DNA of 64,000 nucleotides from Flavobacterium faecale. Its GTDB lineage: Bacteria > Bacteroidota > Bacteroidia > Flavobacteriales > Flavobacteriaceae. The notes beneath the pieces are model-generated. The model was not told the DNA's origin and made no database searches. It was given only the letters and a program-made list of their open reading frames with translations. Where the stretch lies: positions 186,001-250,000 of the forward strand of contig NZ_CP020918.1 in NCBI RefSeq assembly GCF_003076455.1, given 5' to 3'. The translations under genes and the position numbers were made by a program. Shown piece after piece: positions 25,558-34,794 of this stretch (the first letter of the stretch is position 1; the number at the start of each line of letters is the position of its first letter).

Positions 25558-25983
25558 CTAATCTTCGTATTGACGCAACAAATACTTAATCAAATCGGTA
25601 CTGGTAACGATACCCATCAAGGTATCGCCTTCACATATAGGTAAGGCATGAAAATCATTTTTAACCAAAATCTCAGCGGCTTCCTTAATTGTAGTATAGG
25701 GTTTGATAGCAACAACATTCTTAGTCATCACTTGTTGAATCGTGAACATATTATACACCACCGAAGACAAATCGACATCATCCTCGTCATCCACTTCTGT
25801 ACAGCAAACCCGTAACATATCGTTTAGACTCAGCATTCCCACAATTTTATTGTTGCTCAAAACAGGAATGTGTTTGATTCCGTTTTCTCTAAACAAAGCC
25901 TCGGCCTTGGTTAATTCATCAGTCAAATTTAGCTTCACTATGTTTTGTGTCATAATAGACGACACTGGCACTTGTTGTTTCAT
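25558..25983 (-). CDS. Tandem CBS-domain protein
   Basis: 141 residues from the ATG at 25983 (MKQQVPVSSIMTQNIV); the longer frame adds an unlikely extension. Two CBS motifs: VSSIMTQNIVKL ... IKHIPVLSNNKIVGMLSLNDML and IQQVMTKNVVAI ... FHALPICEGDTLMGIVTSTDLI. Stand-alone CBS pairs bind adenosine nucleotides and act as energy sensors or regulators. Similarity to IMP dehydrogenase is confined to the CBS part. Partner unknown. Confidence 0.88.
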   Translation of the reverse strand: MKQQVPVSSIMTQNIVKLNLTDELTKAEALFRENGIKHIPVLSNNKIVGMLSLNDMLRVCCTEVDDEDDVDLSSVVYNMFTIQQVMTKNVVAIKPYTTIKEAAEILVKNDFHALPICEGDTLMGIVTSTDLIKYLLRQYED

Positions 25984-26200
25984 GATTAATCTCTTATTAA
26001 TTAGAAAATAGTAACTCAAAATAATGATTCAAGTAAATTTACGATTATAAAACAACATAAAAAAAGAAAAACCACAGAAGTCTAAATACTTAAAAATCAT
26101 ATGTTTTATCATTTAAGACATATAAAACAAAATAACAGTTGTAAACAGATAACTTAGCTTAATAATTAAAAAAACCTTTTACCTTTTATAATTATTAACT

Positions 26201-29200
26201 ATGAAACACCTCTACCCTTTTTTATTTTTCCTATTCTTATCTTTTTCCAGTTGGAGCCAAACCATCCTTTTTAAAAGTGGATTTGAAGGCAATCTTGCGA
26301 CTGAATGGGGAGCCAATACAAATATTGGAACCATGCCAAAATTTGAAGTAAATTCTATCTCTAAGCGAATAGGGAATAATGGCTTTGAAATGGAGTTTAA
26401 TTCAGTTTCACAAAAGGGAAATCTAGAAACTCCCAGAAATATAAGTTGGGAAAACGGGATAAGTTATCGCATTACATTCTATTATAAAGCAGTAACGACA
26501 ATTGAAAACACCGATAGTAATATCAAAATTTTTGCCAATAATGGCGCAACAAAACTATTTCAAATAAATTTCCCTCTCACTTCAACGAGCTGGACAAAAT
26601 ACACCAGCGATTTTACCGCTACTGTCAATGACAACACTGGCTCTGTATTTTTCTCCATTAGACCTAACACAACAAATACTGGAAAGATCTATTTTGACGA
26701 CATTCAAATCGAAAAAATCCCTCCTATTTCCACCTTTTTTACAGATATAAAAACCAAAGATATCGTCTCTGATTCTTCCATCAAATGGATTCAATTTGGA
26801 CCTGGAATGAGTGGAAACAACACCTCCTTTTATACACATCCTACAGATAGCAATACGCATTTTACTTCGCCCAATATGGGGAATTCTTATCGTTCAATAG
26901 ACAGAGGTTTCACCTACGAAACCATCATGAACGAAGACGCTGCGGCATGGGATAGCGGTACGAGAGGACCTGTTGAAACTTATTCCATTGATTTTTCGCG
27001 TTCCAACGAAAATTTTGGATTTTCGACAGGAAAACGTTTAGGCGATTTATTCCAAACATCAGATAAAGGAAAATCATGGACACGAGTACTTTCTGTCCAA
27101 GGACAAGCCGGAAACGCTTATCTTGCTTGTGTAGCAGTTGACCCTCAGAATGAAAACATCTGGTACTTAGGTGCTGGACGTATGCGTGATTACGGCAGAG
27201 TAGATTTTCCTCTTTCGCAGCCCAACGGATCGTATATCCATAGTAACAGTCAAGGAAAAATATGGAAAACCACAGATAAAGGCGCTAATTGGACTTTGGT
27301 TAATTCAGGTTTACACCCAAATGCAGAAATTGAAACCATATATACAGACCCTACAGACTCAAATGTAATTTATGCGGGTACCAATTACGGCTTTTACAAA
27401 AGTATCAACGGAGGAACAACCTGGGCATTAAAATCAAATGGAATTACTAATAATGTAATTCGTTCCCTTAGGATGTATTACAACCCTAGCTTAAGTGGCA
27501 CTCAAGTTACTCTTTATGCATTGAGTAACATTATGTGGAAAGCAGACGGAAGCACACTAACTGATGACACTGGAGGGATTTACAAAAGCACTGACAAAGG
27601 AGAATCATGGACAAACATTAGCGGCAATCTAGCCTTAGACATGACACAATTCAGTAGCAATACAGGGGTGGTAAAATCATATTATAACACTGTTGCATTT
27701 TATTATGGAATACCATACGACGAAGCTGTATCTCTATACCCAAATATGCCTTCCAAAATTACCCAACGTTTCAATCAAATTATAGTAGACCCAAAAAATC
27801 CTGACAATATTTACTTGGTCAACAACTACTCCAATGCCTCTGGAAATAATTTCAAGCCTGGACAGTTATGGAGAACAACAAATGGAGGTTCCAAATGGTT
27901 TGTAACGCTTAGAAATGGTAAAAATTGGAACTCAGGAAGCCCAGATTTAACTTATTGGACAAATCGAGAAAACCCTTTAAACACAAATATTCAGATCAAA
28001 TACAAACATGATTGGGTAAATCGTGATGATTACGAGCAGAAATCATGTAATTTCATTCAGTTTAATGCTGATGGAACCGTATTATATACTCAAATGGCAA
28101 AAATTGGTTTTGTTTCCTATGACAATGGTGATAGTTGGCAAGATATAGATGACATTGAAACCTCACCCAATAGCGAAAGCTATGTTGGAGCAGGAAATAG
28201 CAATGTACCAGGTCATGGTTTTTACCAAAGTGAAAATGCCCCAAATAAAGTTCTTTGTCCATCGGGTGAAAACAGTTTATGGATCACCAATTCCGAAGGT
28301 TCACTGGTTCGTCCCAATGCTCAAGGTGCTTCAGTACGCAACTTAACATCAGGTGAACACTCTGTAAGCTCTGTAGCAATAGACCCTACGAATCCAAATA
28401 TTTGGTTTGCGACTTTCTTCCGTCAAGACAGAAGAGGACAATTACTAAAATCTATAGACAATGGTATCACATGGGCAACCGTAGGTACACCTGTACCTTT
28501 GCCTTGGCCTGTTAACACTGCAGGAGGTGATCAATCTGTACACCAAATGTGTTTATTAATAGATAAAAGCAACACCAACAACATGTATTTTTGTGTTCCA
28601 AGGTCATCGCTCAAATTAGAGTGGGTTGGCGACTCTGTAACAGGCTGGGGAATACACAAATCTTCAGATGCTGGTGTAACTTGGTCAGACAGCAATAACG
28701 GCCTGCCTTCTTCTCTAGACGTAGCCCGAATAGCTTTGGATCCGAATGACAACAACATTCTATATGCTGCAGTGATTGGCACAGGTGGAGGTTTATACAA
28801 ATCTATTGATAATGCAAATAATTGGACAAAAGTAAGCTCCACCACAGATATTTCTGGAACTTCTGGCATCAATGATATTCATTTTGACAAAGATGGAAAA
28901 TCATATATTACCGCTGGTTTTGACAATGTAGCAGCAAATGGTGGTGGTTTATGGGTAAGCGATGACAACATGCAAAATTGGACAAAACTTTTTGATTACC
29001 CATGGACCAATCGTGTGGAAGTAGCAAAATATGACACCCGAACAATATTGGTCTCTACTTTACCAAACAATACCATTGGAATGATTAATGGAGGTACCTA
29101 CATTTCTAAAGACTCTGGAGAAACCTGGGTAAAATTTAACAAAGGAAATGGACAATCCGACAGAATAAACGATATCGCAATTGACTACAATACACCCGGC

Positions 29201-29515
29201 AAATATTATGCTTCTACTAGAGGAAGTGGGTGGTATGCAGCTGTCGATTCAAGTCCAAACTTAAAAATAAAACCGAATAAAGTATCCACTGTAAGTGCTA
29301 TAGTATATCCAAATCCTGCAAGAGATCATATAAAAATTGTTGCAACACTTGATTTTCAAGAAATAAAAATTTACGCATTGAATGGTTCACTTGTTAAACA
29401 ATATGACAAAAAAGAATCCAATGAATATTCTATTTCAAATTTACCCGCAGGTACATATCTCTATATCATCAAGAATGAAACAGAGGTATATAAAGGAAAA
29501 TTTATCAAACTATAA
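26201..29515 (+). CDS. T9SS-secreted Asp-box (BNR) beta-propeller protein with N-terminal CBM-like domain
   Basis: 1104 residues. Signal peptide 1-20. Residues about 22-170 form a beta-sandwich like CBM4/9-type modules, ending YFDDIQIEKI. Residues about 175-1020 carry many Asp-box repeats (TSDKGKSWTRV, TTDKGANWTLV, STDKGESWTNI, SKDSGETWVKF), which suggest one or two seven-bladed propellers like GH74 or sortilin proteins. The last 75 residues are a type IX secretion sorting domain (VYPNPARDHIKIV ... LPAGTYLYIIKN). The glycan-active function is inferred from fold and neighbourhood; no catalytic acids were assigned. It is not obviously under the susC operator. Confidence 0.82.
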   Translation: MKHLYPFLFFLFLSFSSWSQTILFKSGFEGNLATEWGANTNIGTMPKFEVNSISKRIGNNGFEMEFNSVSQKGNLETPRNISWENGISYRITFYYKAVTTIENTDSNIKIFANNGATKLFQINFPLTSTSWTKYTSDFTATVNDNTGSVFFSIRPNTTNTGKIYFDDIQIEKIPPISTFFTDIKTKDIVSDSSIKWIQFGPGMSGNNTSFYTHPTDSNTHFTSPNMGNSYRSIDRGFTYETIMNEDAAAWDSGTRGPVETYSIDFSRSNENFGFSTGKRLGDLFQTSDKGKSWTRVLSVQGQAGNAYLACVAVDPQNENIWYLGAGRMRDYGRVDFPLSQPNGSYIHSNSQGKIWKTTDKGANWTLVNSGLHPNAEIETIYTDPTDSNVIYAGTNYGFYKSINGGTTWALKSNGITNNVIRSLRMYYNPSLSGTQVTLYALSNIMWKADGSTLTDDTGGIYKSTDKGESWTNISGNLALDMTQFSSNTGVVKSYYNTVAFYYGIPYDEAVSLYPNMPSKITQRFNQIIVDPKNPDNIYLVNNYSNASGNNFKPGQLWRTTNGGSKWFVTLRNGKNWNSGSPDLTYWTNRENPLNTNIQIKYKHDWVNRDDYEQKSCNFIQFNADGTVLYTQMAKIGFVSYDNGDSWQDIDDIETSPNSESYVGAGNSNVPGHGFYQSENAPNKVLCPSGENSLWITNSEGSLVRPNAQGASVRNLTSGEHSVSSVAIDPTNPNIWFATFFRQDRRGQLLKSIDNGITWATVGTPVPLPWPVNTAGGDQSVHQMCLLIDKSNTNNMYFCVPRSSLKLEWVGDSVTGWGIHKSSDAGVTWSDSNNGLPSSLDVARIALDPNDNNILYAAVIGTGGGLYKSIDNANNWTKVSSTTDISGTSGINDIHFDKDGKSYITAGFDNVAANGGGLWVSDDNMQNWTKLFDYPWTNRVEVAKYDTRTILVSTLPNNTIGMINGGTYISKDSGETWVKFNKGNGQSDRINDIAIDYNTPGKYYASTRGSGWYAAVDSSPNLKIKPNKVSTVSAIVYPNPARDHIKIVATLDFQEIKIYALNGSLVKQYDKKESNEYSISNLPAGTYLYIIKNETEVYKGKFIKL

Positions 29516-29528
29516 TTCAAAACCTAGC

Positions 29529-29556
29529 AAGGCTAACTCTCAAGGTTAGCCTTTTT
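29529..29556 (+). terminator. Rho-independent terminator
   Basis: 9-bp stem AAGGCTAAC / GTTAGCCTT with a 7-nt loop and T run. Confidence 0.85.
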
Positions 29557-29583
29557 GATTCGGTTTATTCAGGAGCTATTTCC

Positions 29584-29700
29584 AGCTATCATTCCAAACG
29601 AAGTTCACTGAACGCCAAAAAAAATGAGTATATGGTGAAGTAATCTTTTTCGGGCTGAAAAAAGCCCAAAAAAGGATTTTCCCTTCTATCTGGGCTATCT
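29584..29700 (+). repeat. Partial copies of two intergenic repeat families
   Basis: 29584-29646 matches the second half of the 170-bp repeat (TTCCAAACGAAGTTCACTGAACGCC, read in parts, and GAAGTAATC). 29650-29700 contains a GGGCT..AGCCC hairpin and an AAAAGGATTTTCCC..GGGCTA block that recurs at 58589-58617. Confidence 0.6.
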
Positions 29701-29919
29701 CATTTGTTCCTATTAAGAATTAGATTTTTTTTTATAAAATTAATACACTTAACCTATAGTTTACGTCTTAGTTATTCAACTCTTACTTAATCTCTTCACT
29801 TACACGAATGATCCCATGCATATAACTATGATCAAGACCACACGAACCTATTATCAAATCAAAATTCAGCTGCTTTATTAATGAATTCAATTTTAATATA
29901 GAATAATATCCGTTCACTT
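29701..29919. other. Remainder of intergenic gap 29516-29919
   Basis: The 404-bp gap holds the terminator at 29529 and the repeat remnants at 29584-29700. In the last 219 bp nothing recognisable was found. Confidence 0.5.
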
Positions 29920-30738
29920 CTATCCGAAAGCAGATTCTACCGCTCCACCATCTATTCTAATATTACTTCCGTTGATGTAGCTCGCTTGTTCTGAACATAA
30001 AAAAGCAACTACCGAAGCTACTTCTTCTGGTTTCCCTCGTCTTTGCATAGCAATATGTGGACGTTCATTTTTTACAAACCATTTAACCGCATCTTCCACA
30101 CTACAATCTCTCTCCTTTGCTAGTTCTTCCATCATTGCATCTGTCATAGGAGTTTCAATATAAGCCGGAGACACACAATTAAATAAGATGTTTTCTTTTG
30201 AATACGATCTTGACAAACACTTAGAAAGATTTATAATCGCCGCTTTACAAGCATTGTACGGGCTTTCTTCAACATAGGGCTGAAAAGCATTTTCAGATGA
30301 AACTAAGATCATTCTCCCCCATTTTAATTTTTGCATTTGTGGAATAAAAGCTCTTGCAATTCTCACAGATCCTAACAAATCAATATCAATTGTTTTCATC
30401 CAATCGTCATCTGTTAAACTTAAAAAATCACCCGCTGCGCCTCTAGCACCCGCAGAATGAAAGATAATGTGTGCTCCACCATAGTCCTTATCAATTTTAG
30501 CTGCTAAAGCTAGTACTTCATTATTATCTGATAAATCAGCAGCTATTCCTACTACTGTAGCGCCATCTTTTGCTTCTTTTTCAACTTCTGTTACAGCATC
30601 GGATAAATCTTTACCTTCTTTCCTATCTGATAAAATTATATTTACTCCTTCTCTCGCCAAAAATTTTGCTGTTTCTCTTCCTATACCCGAATCTCCTCCA
30701 GTTATTAAGGCTGTTTTTCCTTTAATATTTAAATCCAT
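29920..30738 (-). CDS. Short-chain dehydrogenase/reductase (SDR)
   Basis: 272 residues, classical SDR. Nucleotide-binding TGGDSGIG at 13-20, NAG-like HSAGARG, catalytic Ser147/Ser148, Tyr161 and Lys165 (YNACK), and a C-terminal INGSNIRIDGG. The unusual HSAGA replaces the common NNAG. Substrate is unknown. Alginate catabolism does use an SDR to reduce the unsaturated monosaccharide keto-acid, but this gene is separated from the locus and has no lyase or kinase neighbours, so that role is only a possibility. Confidence 0.88.
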   Translation of the reverse strand: MDLNIKGKTALITGGDSGIGRETAKFLAREGVNIILSDRKEGKDLSDAVTEVEKEAKDGATVVGIAADLSDNNEVLALAAKIDKDYGGAHIIFHSAGARGAAGDFLSLTDDDWMKTIDIDLLGSVRIARAFIPQMQKLKWGRMILVSSENAFQPYVEESPYNACKAAIINLSKCLSRSYSKENILFNCVSPAYIETPMTDAMMEELAKERDCSVEDAVKWFVKNERPHIAMQRRGKPEEVASVVAFLCSEQASYINGSNIRIDGGAVESAFG

Positions 30739-31010
30739 TTTTTTTATCTTTTAATTATGCAGTCGTAAATTGTAAGGCCACTAGAACTGAAAATTCCAAC
30801 TCATGCAACTCACTAAAGTACCCTTACTTTATCCTGCTTATATCGTTCAAATGTAAATCTACAGCTATTAAAAAGTGATTTAGAACGCAATACATTTTTA
30901 TTTTAACTCAAATGACTTTTGTTTATTTATTTTTTTGAGTTAATTTTTTATTTCTTAGGAGTACTACCCTTCAGATAATTAACGTTATTTTGGTTTAAAA
31001 ATTAATTACT

Positions 31011-31766
31011 ATGAATGCATTAAACAACTATAGCTATACAGATGTTGGACAAGGAGATGCTACGATAGTTTTTGTCCATTATTTTGGAGGAGACGCAGGT
31101 AGTTGGTCTTGGCTAATCGATTATTTAAAAAGCGACTACCGTTGTGTAGCACTAGATTTGCCTGGCTTTGGCAATTCAGAATCTTTAGAGCATCCATCTA
31201 TATCCTCATACAGTATTTACATCGCTAACTTTATTGAAGCTTTGGAATTAGAAAACTATTATCTATGCGGCCATTCTATGGGTGGCAAATTGGTGTTGTA
31301 TGTAAACACTCTTCTAAAAAAGAACCTGCCAAAAAAAATCATTTTGATTGCTCCCTCTCCTCCTACTATTGAAAACATGTCTCAAAAAGAAAAAGAACGC
31401 ATGCTTGATCATCCTAATAGGGTTGAAGCTATAACTACAGTAAACAACGCCATCAAAAAAGAGCTCGCCCATGACAGATTTGAATATGCGGTAGAATCAC
31501 AATTAAAAATTGAAGAAGGCGCATGGAAATGGTGGATTAACGACGGAATGAATGAATCTATAACCGATATAATTATCGAGAACTCCACTCCCGTATTACT
31601 AATTTATTCAACTGACGATCCTATTATTAAGGAGCATGACATAAACAAAGAAGTACTTCCTTATTTAAAGAAGGTAGAAACTGTCGCTTTATCCGGCATA
31701 GGACATTTAATTCCGATGGAGTCTCCAGAAGAACTAGCAGCACTATTAAGAGATAAGTTAAAATAA
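31011..31766 (+). CDS. Alpha/beta hydrolase
   Basis: 251 residues. Oxyanion-region VHYFGGDAGSW, strand-turn DLPGFGNSE, nucleophile elbow GHSMGG with Ser, acid region LIYSTDDPI and catalytic His in SGIGHLIPMESPEE. Typical esterase or haloalkane dehalogenase-like fold; the substrate is unknown. Divergent from the SDR gene with a 272-bp gap. It is followed by a strong terminator, then by the integrated element. Confidence 0.88.
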   Translation: MNALNNYSYTDVGQGDATIVFVHYFGGDAGSWSWLIDYLKSDYRCVALDLPGFGNSESLEHPSISSYSIYIANFIEALELENYYLCGHSMGGKLVLYVNTLLKKNLPKKIILIAPSPPTIENMSQKEKERMLDHPNRVEAITTVNNAIKKELAHDRFEYAVESQLKIEEGAWKWWINDGMNESITDIIIENSTPVLLIYSTDDPIIKEHDINKEVLPYLKKVETVALSGIGHLIPMESPEELAALLRDKLK

Positions 31767-31790
31767 TTGAGGTATGAATTGTAGATATAA

Positions 31791-31830
31791 AAAAAACGTA
31801 AATCATTATATAAATGATTTACGTTTTTTT
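31791..31830 (+). terminator. Strong terminator at the element boundary
   Basis: 17-bp perfect stem (31791-31807 with 31813-31829) and 5-nt loop. The left att repeat begins three bases after it. Confidence 0.92.
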
Positions 31831-31832
31831 TG

Positions 31833-31848
31833 TGTGGCCGCGACAGGG
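31833..31848 (+). repeat. attL: 16-bp tRNA-Arg 3'-end duplication
   Basis: TGTGGCCGCGACAGGG, identical to 39346-39361. After this block the sequence no longer matches the tRNA, so only the crossover segment was duplicated. Confidence 0.88.
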
Positions 31849-31964
31849 ACAAAACCCCCAAATCCGAACGAAACTATAATTTAAAAAAAAACCAATAAAA
31901 CCAATACTTAAGATGGTTTAAAGATTTAAAGTAGTTCGTAACAATTCGAACGAAAACACTAAAA

Positions 31965-31995
31965 GTGTAGCAAAGGTGTAGCAAGAGTGTAACAA
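31965..31995 (+). promoter_or_regulatory. Putative integrase arm-type sites, left end
   Basis: Three direct copies GTGTAGCAA (31965), GTGTAGCAA (31976) and GTGTAACAA (31987) at exact 11-bp intervals, between attL and the integrase promoter. The same motif and period recur at the right end. The last copy abuts the integrase -7 box, so binding could also repress int. Confidence 0.7.
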
Positions 31996-32001
31996 AAGAA
32001 T

Positions 32002-32009
32002 TATCTTTG
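32002..32009 (+). promoter_or_regulatory. -7 box for the integrase gene (TATCTTTG)
   Basis: Perfect TAnnTTTG 23 bp before the ATG at 32033. It rules out the upstream in-frame start at 32012, which would lie at the transcription start. Confidence 0.65.
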
Positions 32010-32032
32010 ATTTGTTCAAACACTTTATCACT

Positions 32033-33391
32033 ATGGCAACACTAAAATTAAAACTACGTAATGAACTAGATAACTCAAATATTTACGTTTACTACTCTAT
32101 CAGTAAAGACATAAGGCTTTGGAGAAAAACAGGCTTTATTGTAAATTATAAAGATTGGAATGCTAAGAAAGAACAAAGCAAATTATTAGATGAAGATTCT
32201 AAAAAAATAAATATTCGTCTTTCTGAATTAAAAACGCATTTAGAGAAACAACACAATATTGCAATAAGTACAGGGATTGAATTTACAGGCGATTGGTTAC
32301 AAAAGCAAATTGACGTATTCAACAATAAAACACCTGTAGTGGAATTGGACATTCTTACTAACTATATTCAAAAGTATATTGATGATGCACCCTACAAACA
32401 AAATCAAAAAAAAGAACTTGGTTTAAGTGCTGGCCGTGTAGCTAATATAAAGTTATTCAAAAAAACTATTTCAAAATATGAAACCGAAGCACTCAAAGGC
32501 AAAAGCATTATAATTAAAGACATTAATTTACAGTTTGTCGAAAAGTATAAAAGCTGGTTATTTAGTAAAAATTACTCTATTAATTACGTAGGTAAAAATA
32601 TTGCAAACATAAAAACTATTTGTAATGATGCTTATAAAAATGACATTCAAGTTTCTAACCAATTAAAAAATATTAAAGGAGTTTCCGAACGCAAAGAACC
32701 TGAGGAAATAGTCTATTTGTCCGAAGAAGAACAGCAACACATAAAAACTGTCCCCTTATTACGTGAAGCTCTTGAAAACGCTCGAAAATGGCTTTTGTTA
32801 GGGTGCTTAATAGGCCAGCGTGCTGGAGATTTATTGAGCATTACTGAAAATAATATTAAGAACTTAAACGGCATGATGTTAATTGAGATTAAGCAACAAA
32901 AAACAGGCAAACAAGTTGCAGTCCCACTACTACCCGATGCACTCGAAATAATAAAAAACGGTCTACCTTATAAAATATCTTTACCACGATTTAACGAATA
33001 CATAAAAGATATTTGTAAAATAGCTGGATTAACTCAAATGATTAAGGGCAAAAAACCTACCAGCGTAAAAACAGGGAATAAAATAACATCTCTAAAGACT
33101 GGTAAAAAGATTGATGAAAAAGTCAAATTAAATATTGCTGGAACGTACCAAAAATATGAATTAGTAACTTCACATATTTGTCGCAGAAGCTTCGCTACAA
33201 ATTTCTACGGACGTATTCCAACACCTGTTTTGATGAATATAACTGCTCACGGAACGGAAAGAATGTTTTTGTTCTATATCGGCAAAACTACGTATGACAA
33301 TGCCTACCAAATGCTAGAATATTTCAGTAAATTAGCACCTAAAGAAAAAATACCTCAATTGGAGGTAATACATAACACAGGCACTAAATGA
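32033..33391 (+). CDS. int: Tyrosine recombinase/integrase of the element
   Basis: 452 residues from the ATG at 32033 (MATLKLKLRNELDNSN). N-terminal arm-binding domain of the Bacteroidota type (about 1-95), SAM-like core-binding domain (about 105-210), C-terminal catalytic domain. Catalytic residues can be placed: Arg263 (GQRAGDLL), His381 and Arg384 (SHICRRSFATN), His406 (TAHGTERM) and nucleophile Tyr415 (FYIGKT). An insert at about 340-365 (KTGNKITSLKTGKKIDEK) is repetitive. It integrates and excises the element at the tRNA-Arg att site. It overlaps the next gene by 4 bp (ATGA). Confidence 0.94.
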   Translation: MATLKLKLRNELDNSNIYVYYSISKDIRLWRKTGFIVNYKDWNAKKEQSKLLDEDSKKINIRLSELKTHLEKQHNIAISTGIEFTGDWLQKQIDVFNNKTPVVELDILTNYIQKYIDDAPYKQNQKKELGLSAGRVANIKLFKKTISKYETEALKGKSIIIKDINLQFVEKYKSWLFSKNYSINYVGKNIANIKTICNDAYKNDIQVSNQLKNIKGVSERKEPEEIVYLSEEEQQHIKTVPLLREALENARKWLLLGCLIGQRAGDLLSITENNIKNLNGMMLIEIKQQKTGKQVAVPLLPDALEIIKNGLPYKISLPRFNEYIKDICKIAGLTQMIKGKKPTSVKTGNKITSLKTGKKIDEKVKLNIAGTYQKYELVTSHICRRSFATNFYGRIPTPVLMNITAHGTERMFLFYIGKTTYDNAYQMLEYFSKLAPKEKIPQLEVIHNTGTK

Positions 33392-34131
33392 AAAACTTAT
33401 TTAAAAGTCCAACAGTTTACAGTTTATCAGAATATGAAAGTCAATATGACAATTTATTAATAGAACATTTTACAATTAATTCTGATTATGATTTAAAACA
33501 CTTTTTAATGACTGAAATAGGTCTTTACAGAGAACGAATTGAATGTATAAATAACTTTGGAACTATTCCAGAGGATTTTTCTGAGGAGGATTCCAAATTA
33601 ATGAGAAATGTGACCTATACATTAGAAGACAATACAACTGTACAGTTGCAAAACATTTATGTAAGCGATAAAGAGTACTATTGTCAAGTGATTGATTTTG
33701 ATAAAGAAATAATAAAAAAATTAGCTTACCTAGACCACGAAGATACATGGCTGTTTTTGTACAACACTAAATTTTCATTTATTAGAATCATTGAATATTT
33801 AAAACTCAAAAAGAAAGAGATTAATATAAAAACAATTCCAACATTAGCCTTTGACTTAAGCGATTGCACTGCAACCGAAAAAATAATTTATTTACAAAAA
33901 TTAGGTATAATCGATTTTCTAAGAAAAAACAATCATGTTTCAATTAACGGTTTAGCTTCTGCTTTAAGTGCTATTACTGGAGAAAAACCAACAACGATAC
34001 AATCTGCTATAAATCCAATAATCAGCAGGGATGCTGGACAAAAAAACAATCCATTTAACAGTGAAAATACTGTTCAAAAAGTTGAAAAACAGCTTATAAA
34101 AATTGGTTTCAACATAGATGAAACGATTTAG
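33388..34131 (+). CDS. Element protein of unknown function (RteC-like tail)
   Basis: 247 residues, soluble, coupled to int by a 4-bp overlap. The N-terminal half (YSLSEYESQYDNLLIEHF) is of unknown fold. The C-terminal part (TATEKIIYLQKLGIIDFL ... LASALSAITGEKPTTIQSAI ... NTVQKVEKQLIKIGF) resembles a helical module in proteins of Bacteroidota mobile elements, and its layout recalls the C-terminus of the excision regulator RteC. That comparison is from memory and weak. A role in controlling excision is a guess from position. Confidence 0.65.
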   Translation: MKNLFKSPTVYSLSEYESQYDNLLIEHFTINSDYDLKHFLMTEIGLYRERIECINNFGTIPEDFSEEDSKLMRNVTYTLEDNTTVQLQNIYVSDKEYYCQVIDFDKEIIKKLAYLDHEDTWLFLYNTKFSFIRIIEYLKLKKKEINIKTIPTLAFDLSDCTATEKIIYLQKLGIIDFLRKNNHVSINGLASALSAITGEKPTTIQSAINPIISRDAGQKNNPFNSENTVQKVEKQLIKIGFNIDETI

Positions 34132-34187
34132 GGAATCCCTAAAAATACCCTAAGATTTATTTGTACTTCACTTTAACAGTAAGTACA

Positions 34188-34457
34188 ATGACTTCACAAA
34201 TTTTAATTCAAGGCTACACAATAGAGCAACTAGCCGAAGCTCTAAAACCATTGTTTGAAACCCAAACACCATTAAAACAACAGCAACTCGAAAATCCCTT
34301 ACTTACAAGGGATGAAGTTTGCAAATTACTGTCTTTCAATAAAACTTCACTTTGGAAGCACACTAAAAGCGGTAAGCTAAAAAGCTACGGCATAGGAAAC
34401 AAAGTATATTACAAGCGTTCTGAAGTATTGGAAGCCGTGAAACCTATTAATCATTAG
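34188..34457 (+). CDS. Excisionase-like helix-turn-helix protein
   Basis: 89 residues from the ATG at 34188; the frame from 34161 has no better start. The C-terminal half is an HTH_17/MerR-like winged helix: LLTRDEVCKLLSFNKTSLWK then SGKLKSYGIGNKVYYKRSEVLEA. Such proteins in Bacteroidota elements act as recombination directionality factors or local regulators. Gene order int - unknown - HTH supports that. Confidence 0.82.
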   Translation: MTSQILIQGYTIEQLAEALKPLFETQTPLKQQQLENPLLTRDEVCKLLSFNKTSLWKHTKSGKLKSYGIGNKVYYKRSEVLEAVKPINH

Positions 34458-34461
34458 CATT

Positions 34462-34791
34462 ATGAAAAATAGAAATACACAGGCACAACAGTACATCGAT
34501 TATGTAAGAACCAGCGTTTTGAAATTTTACATTAGTGATTATTTGGTTTTTAAAAATCTTCCTGAAACGGTTATTTTCTACAAAGCACTAAAAGTGCAAC
34601 CAGTCACAAAGAAAGCAATTTGCACCGCCTTTGATTTAAACATTGAGGCAATGTGTAGGTACAAACGCCAACTCGAGAAAGAAGGTTTGCTAGAGCAGTC
34701 AGATAAAAAGGAAATTTGTAAATACACAGGACACCTTGCACATTTATTGACCACCAATACATTTTTATTCAAAGTAAATAAAAGAGAATAG
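34462..34791 (+). CDS. Small winged-helix-like element protein
   Basis: 109 residues, basic. A central VTKKAICTAFDLNIEAMCRYKRQLEKEGLL reads (in parts) as a helix-turn-helix plus recognition helix. It lies 4 bp after the excisionase-like gene and 3 bp before the polymerase-like gene, so the three are cotranscribed. Likely a DNA-binding accessory for replication or regulation; no family recognised. Confidence 0.7.
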   Translation: MKNRNTQAQQYIDYVRTSVLKFYISDYLVFKNLPETVIFYKALKVQPVTKKAICTAFDLNIEAMCRYKRQLEKEGLLEQSDKKEICKYTGHLAHLLTTNTFLFKVNKRE

Positions 34792-34794
34792 GAA

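Noticed and set aside
29920..30738. SDR as the alginate keto-acid (DEH) reductase
   Set aside because: It is on the opposite strand, separated by the propeller gene, and lacks alginate-pathway neighbours; motifs alone cannot assign the substrate.
31965..31995. Short direct repeats as a CRISPR remnant
   Set aside because: Units are 9 bp with 2-bp spacers and recur at the other end of the element; integrase arm sites explain them better. No cas genes are present.
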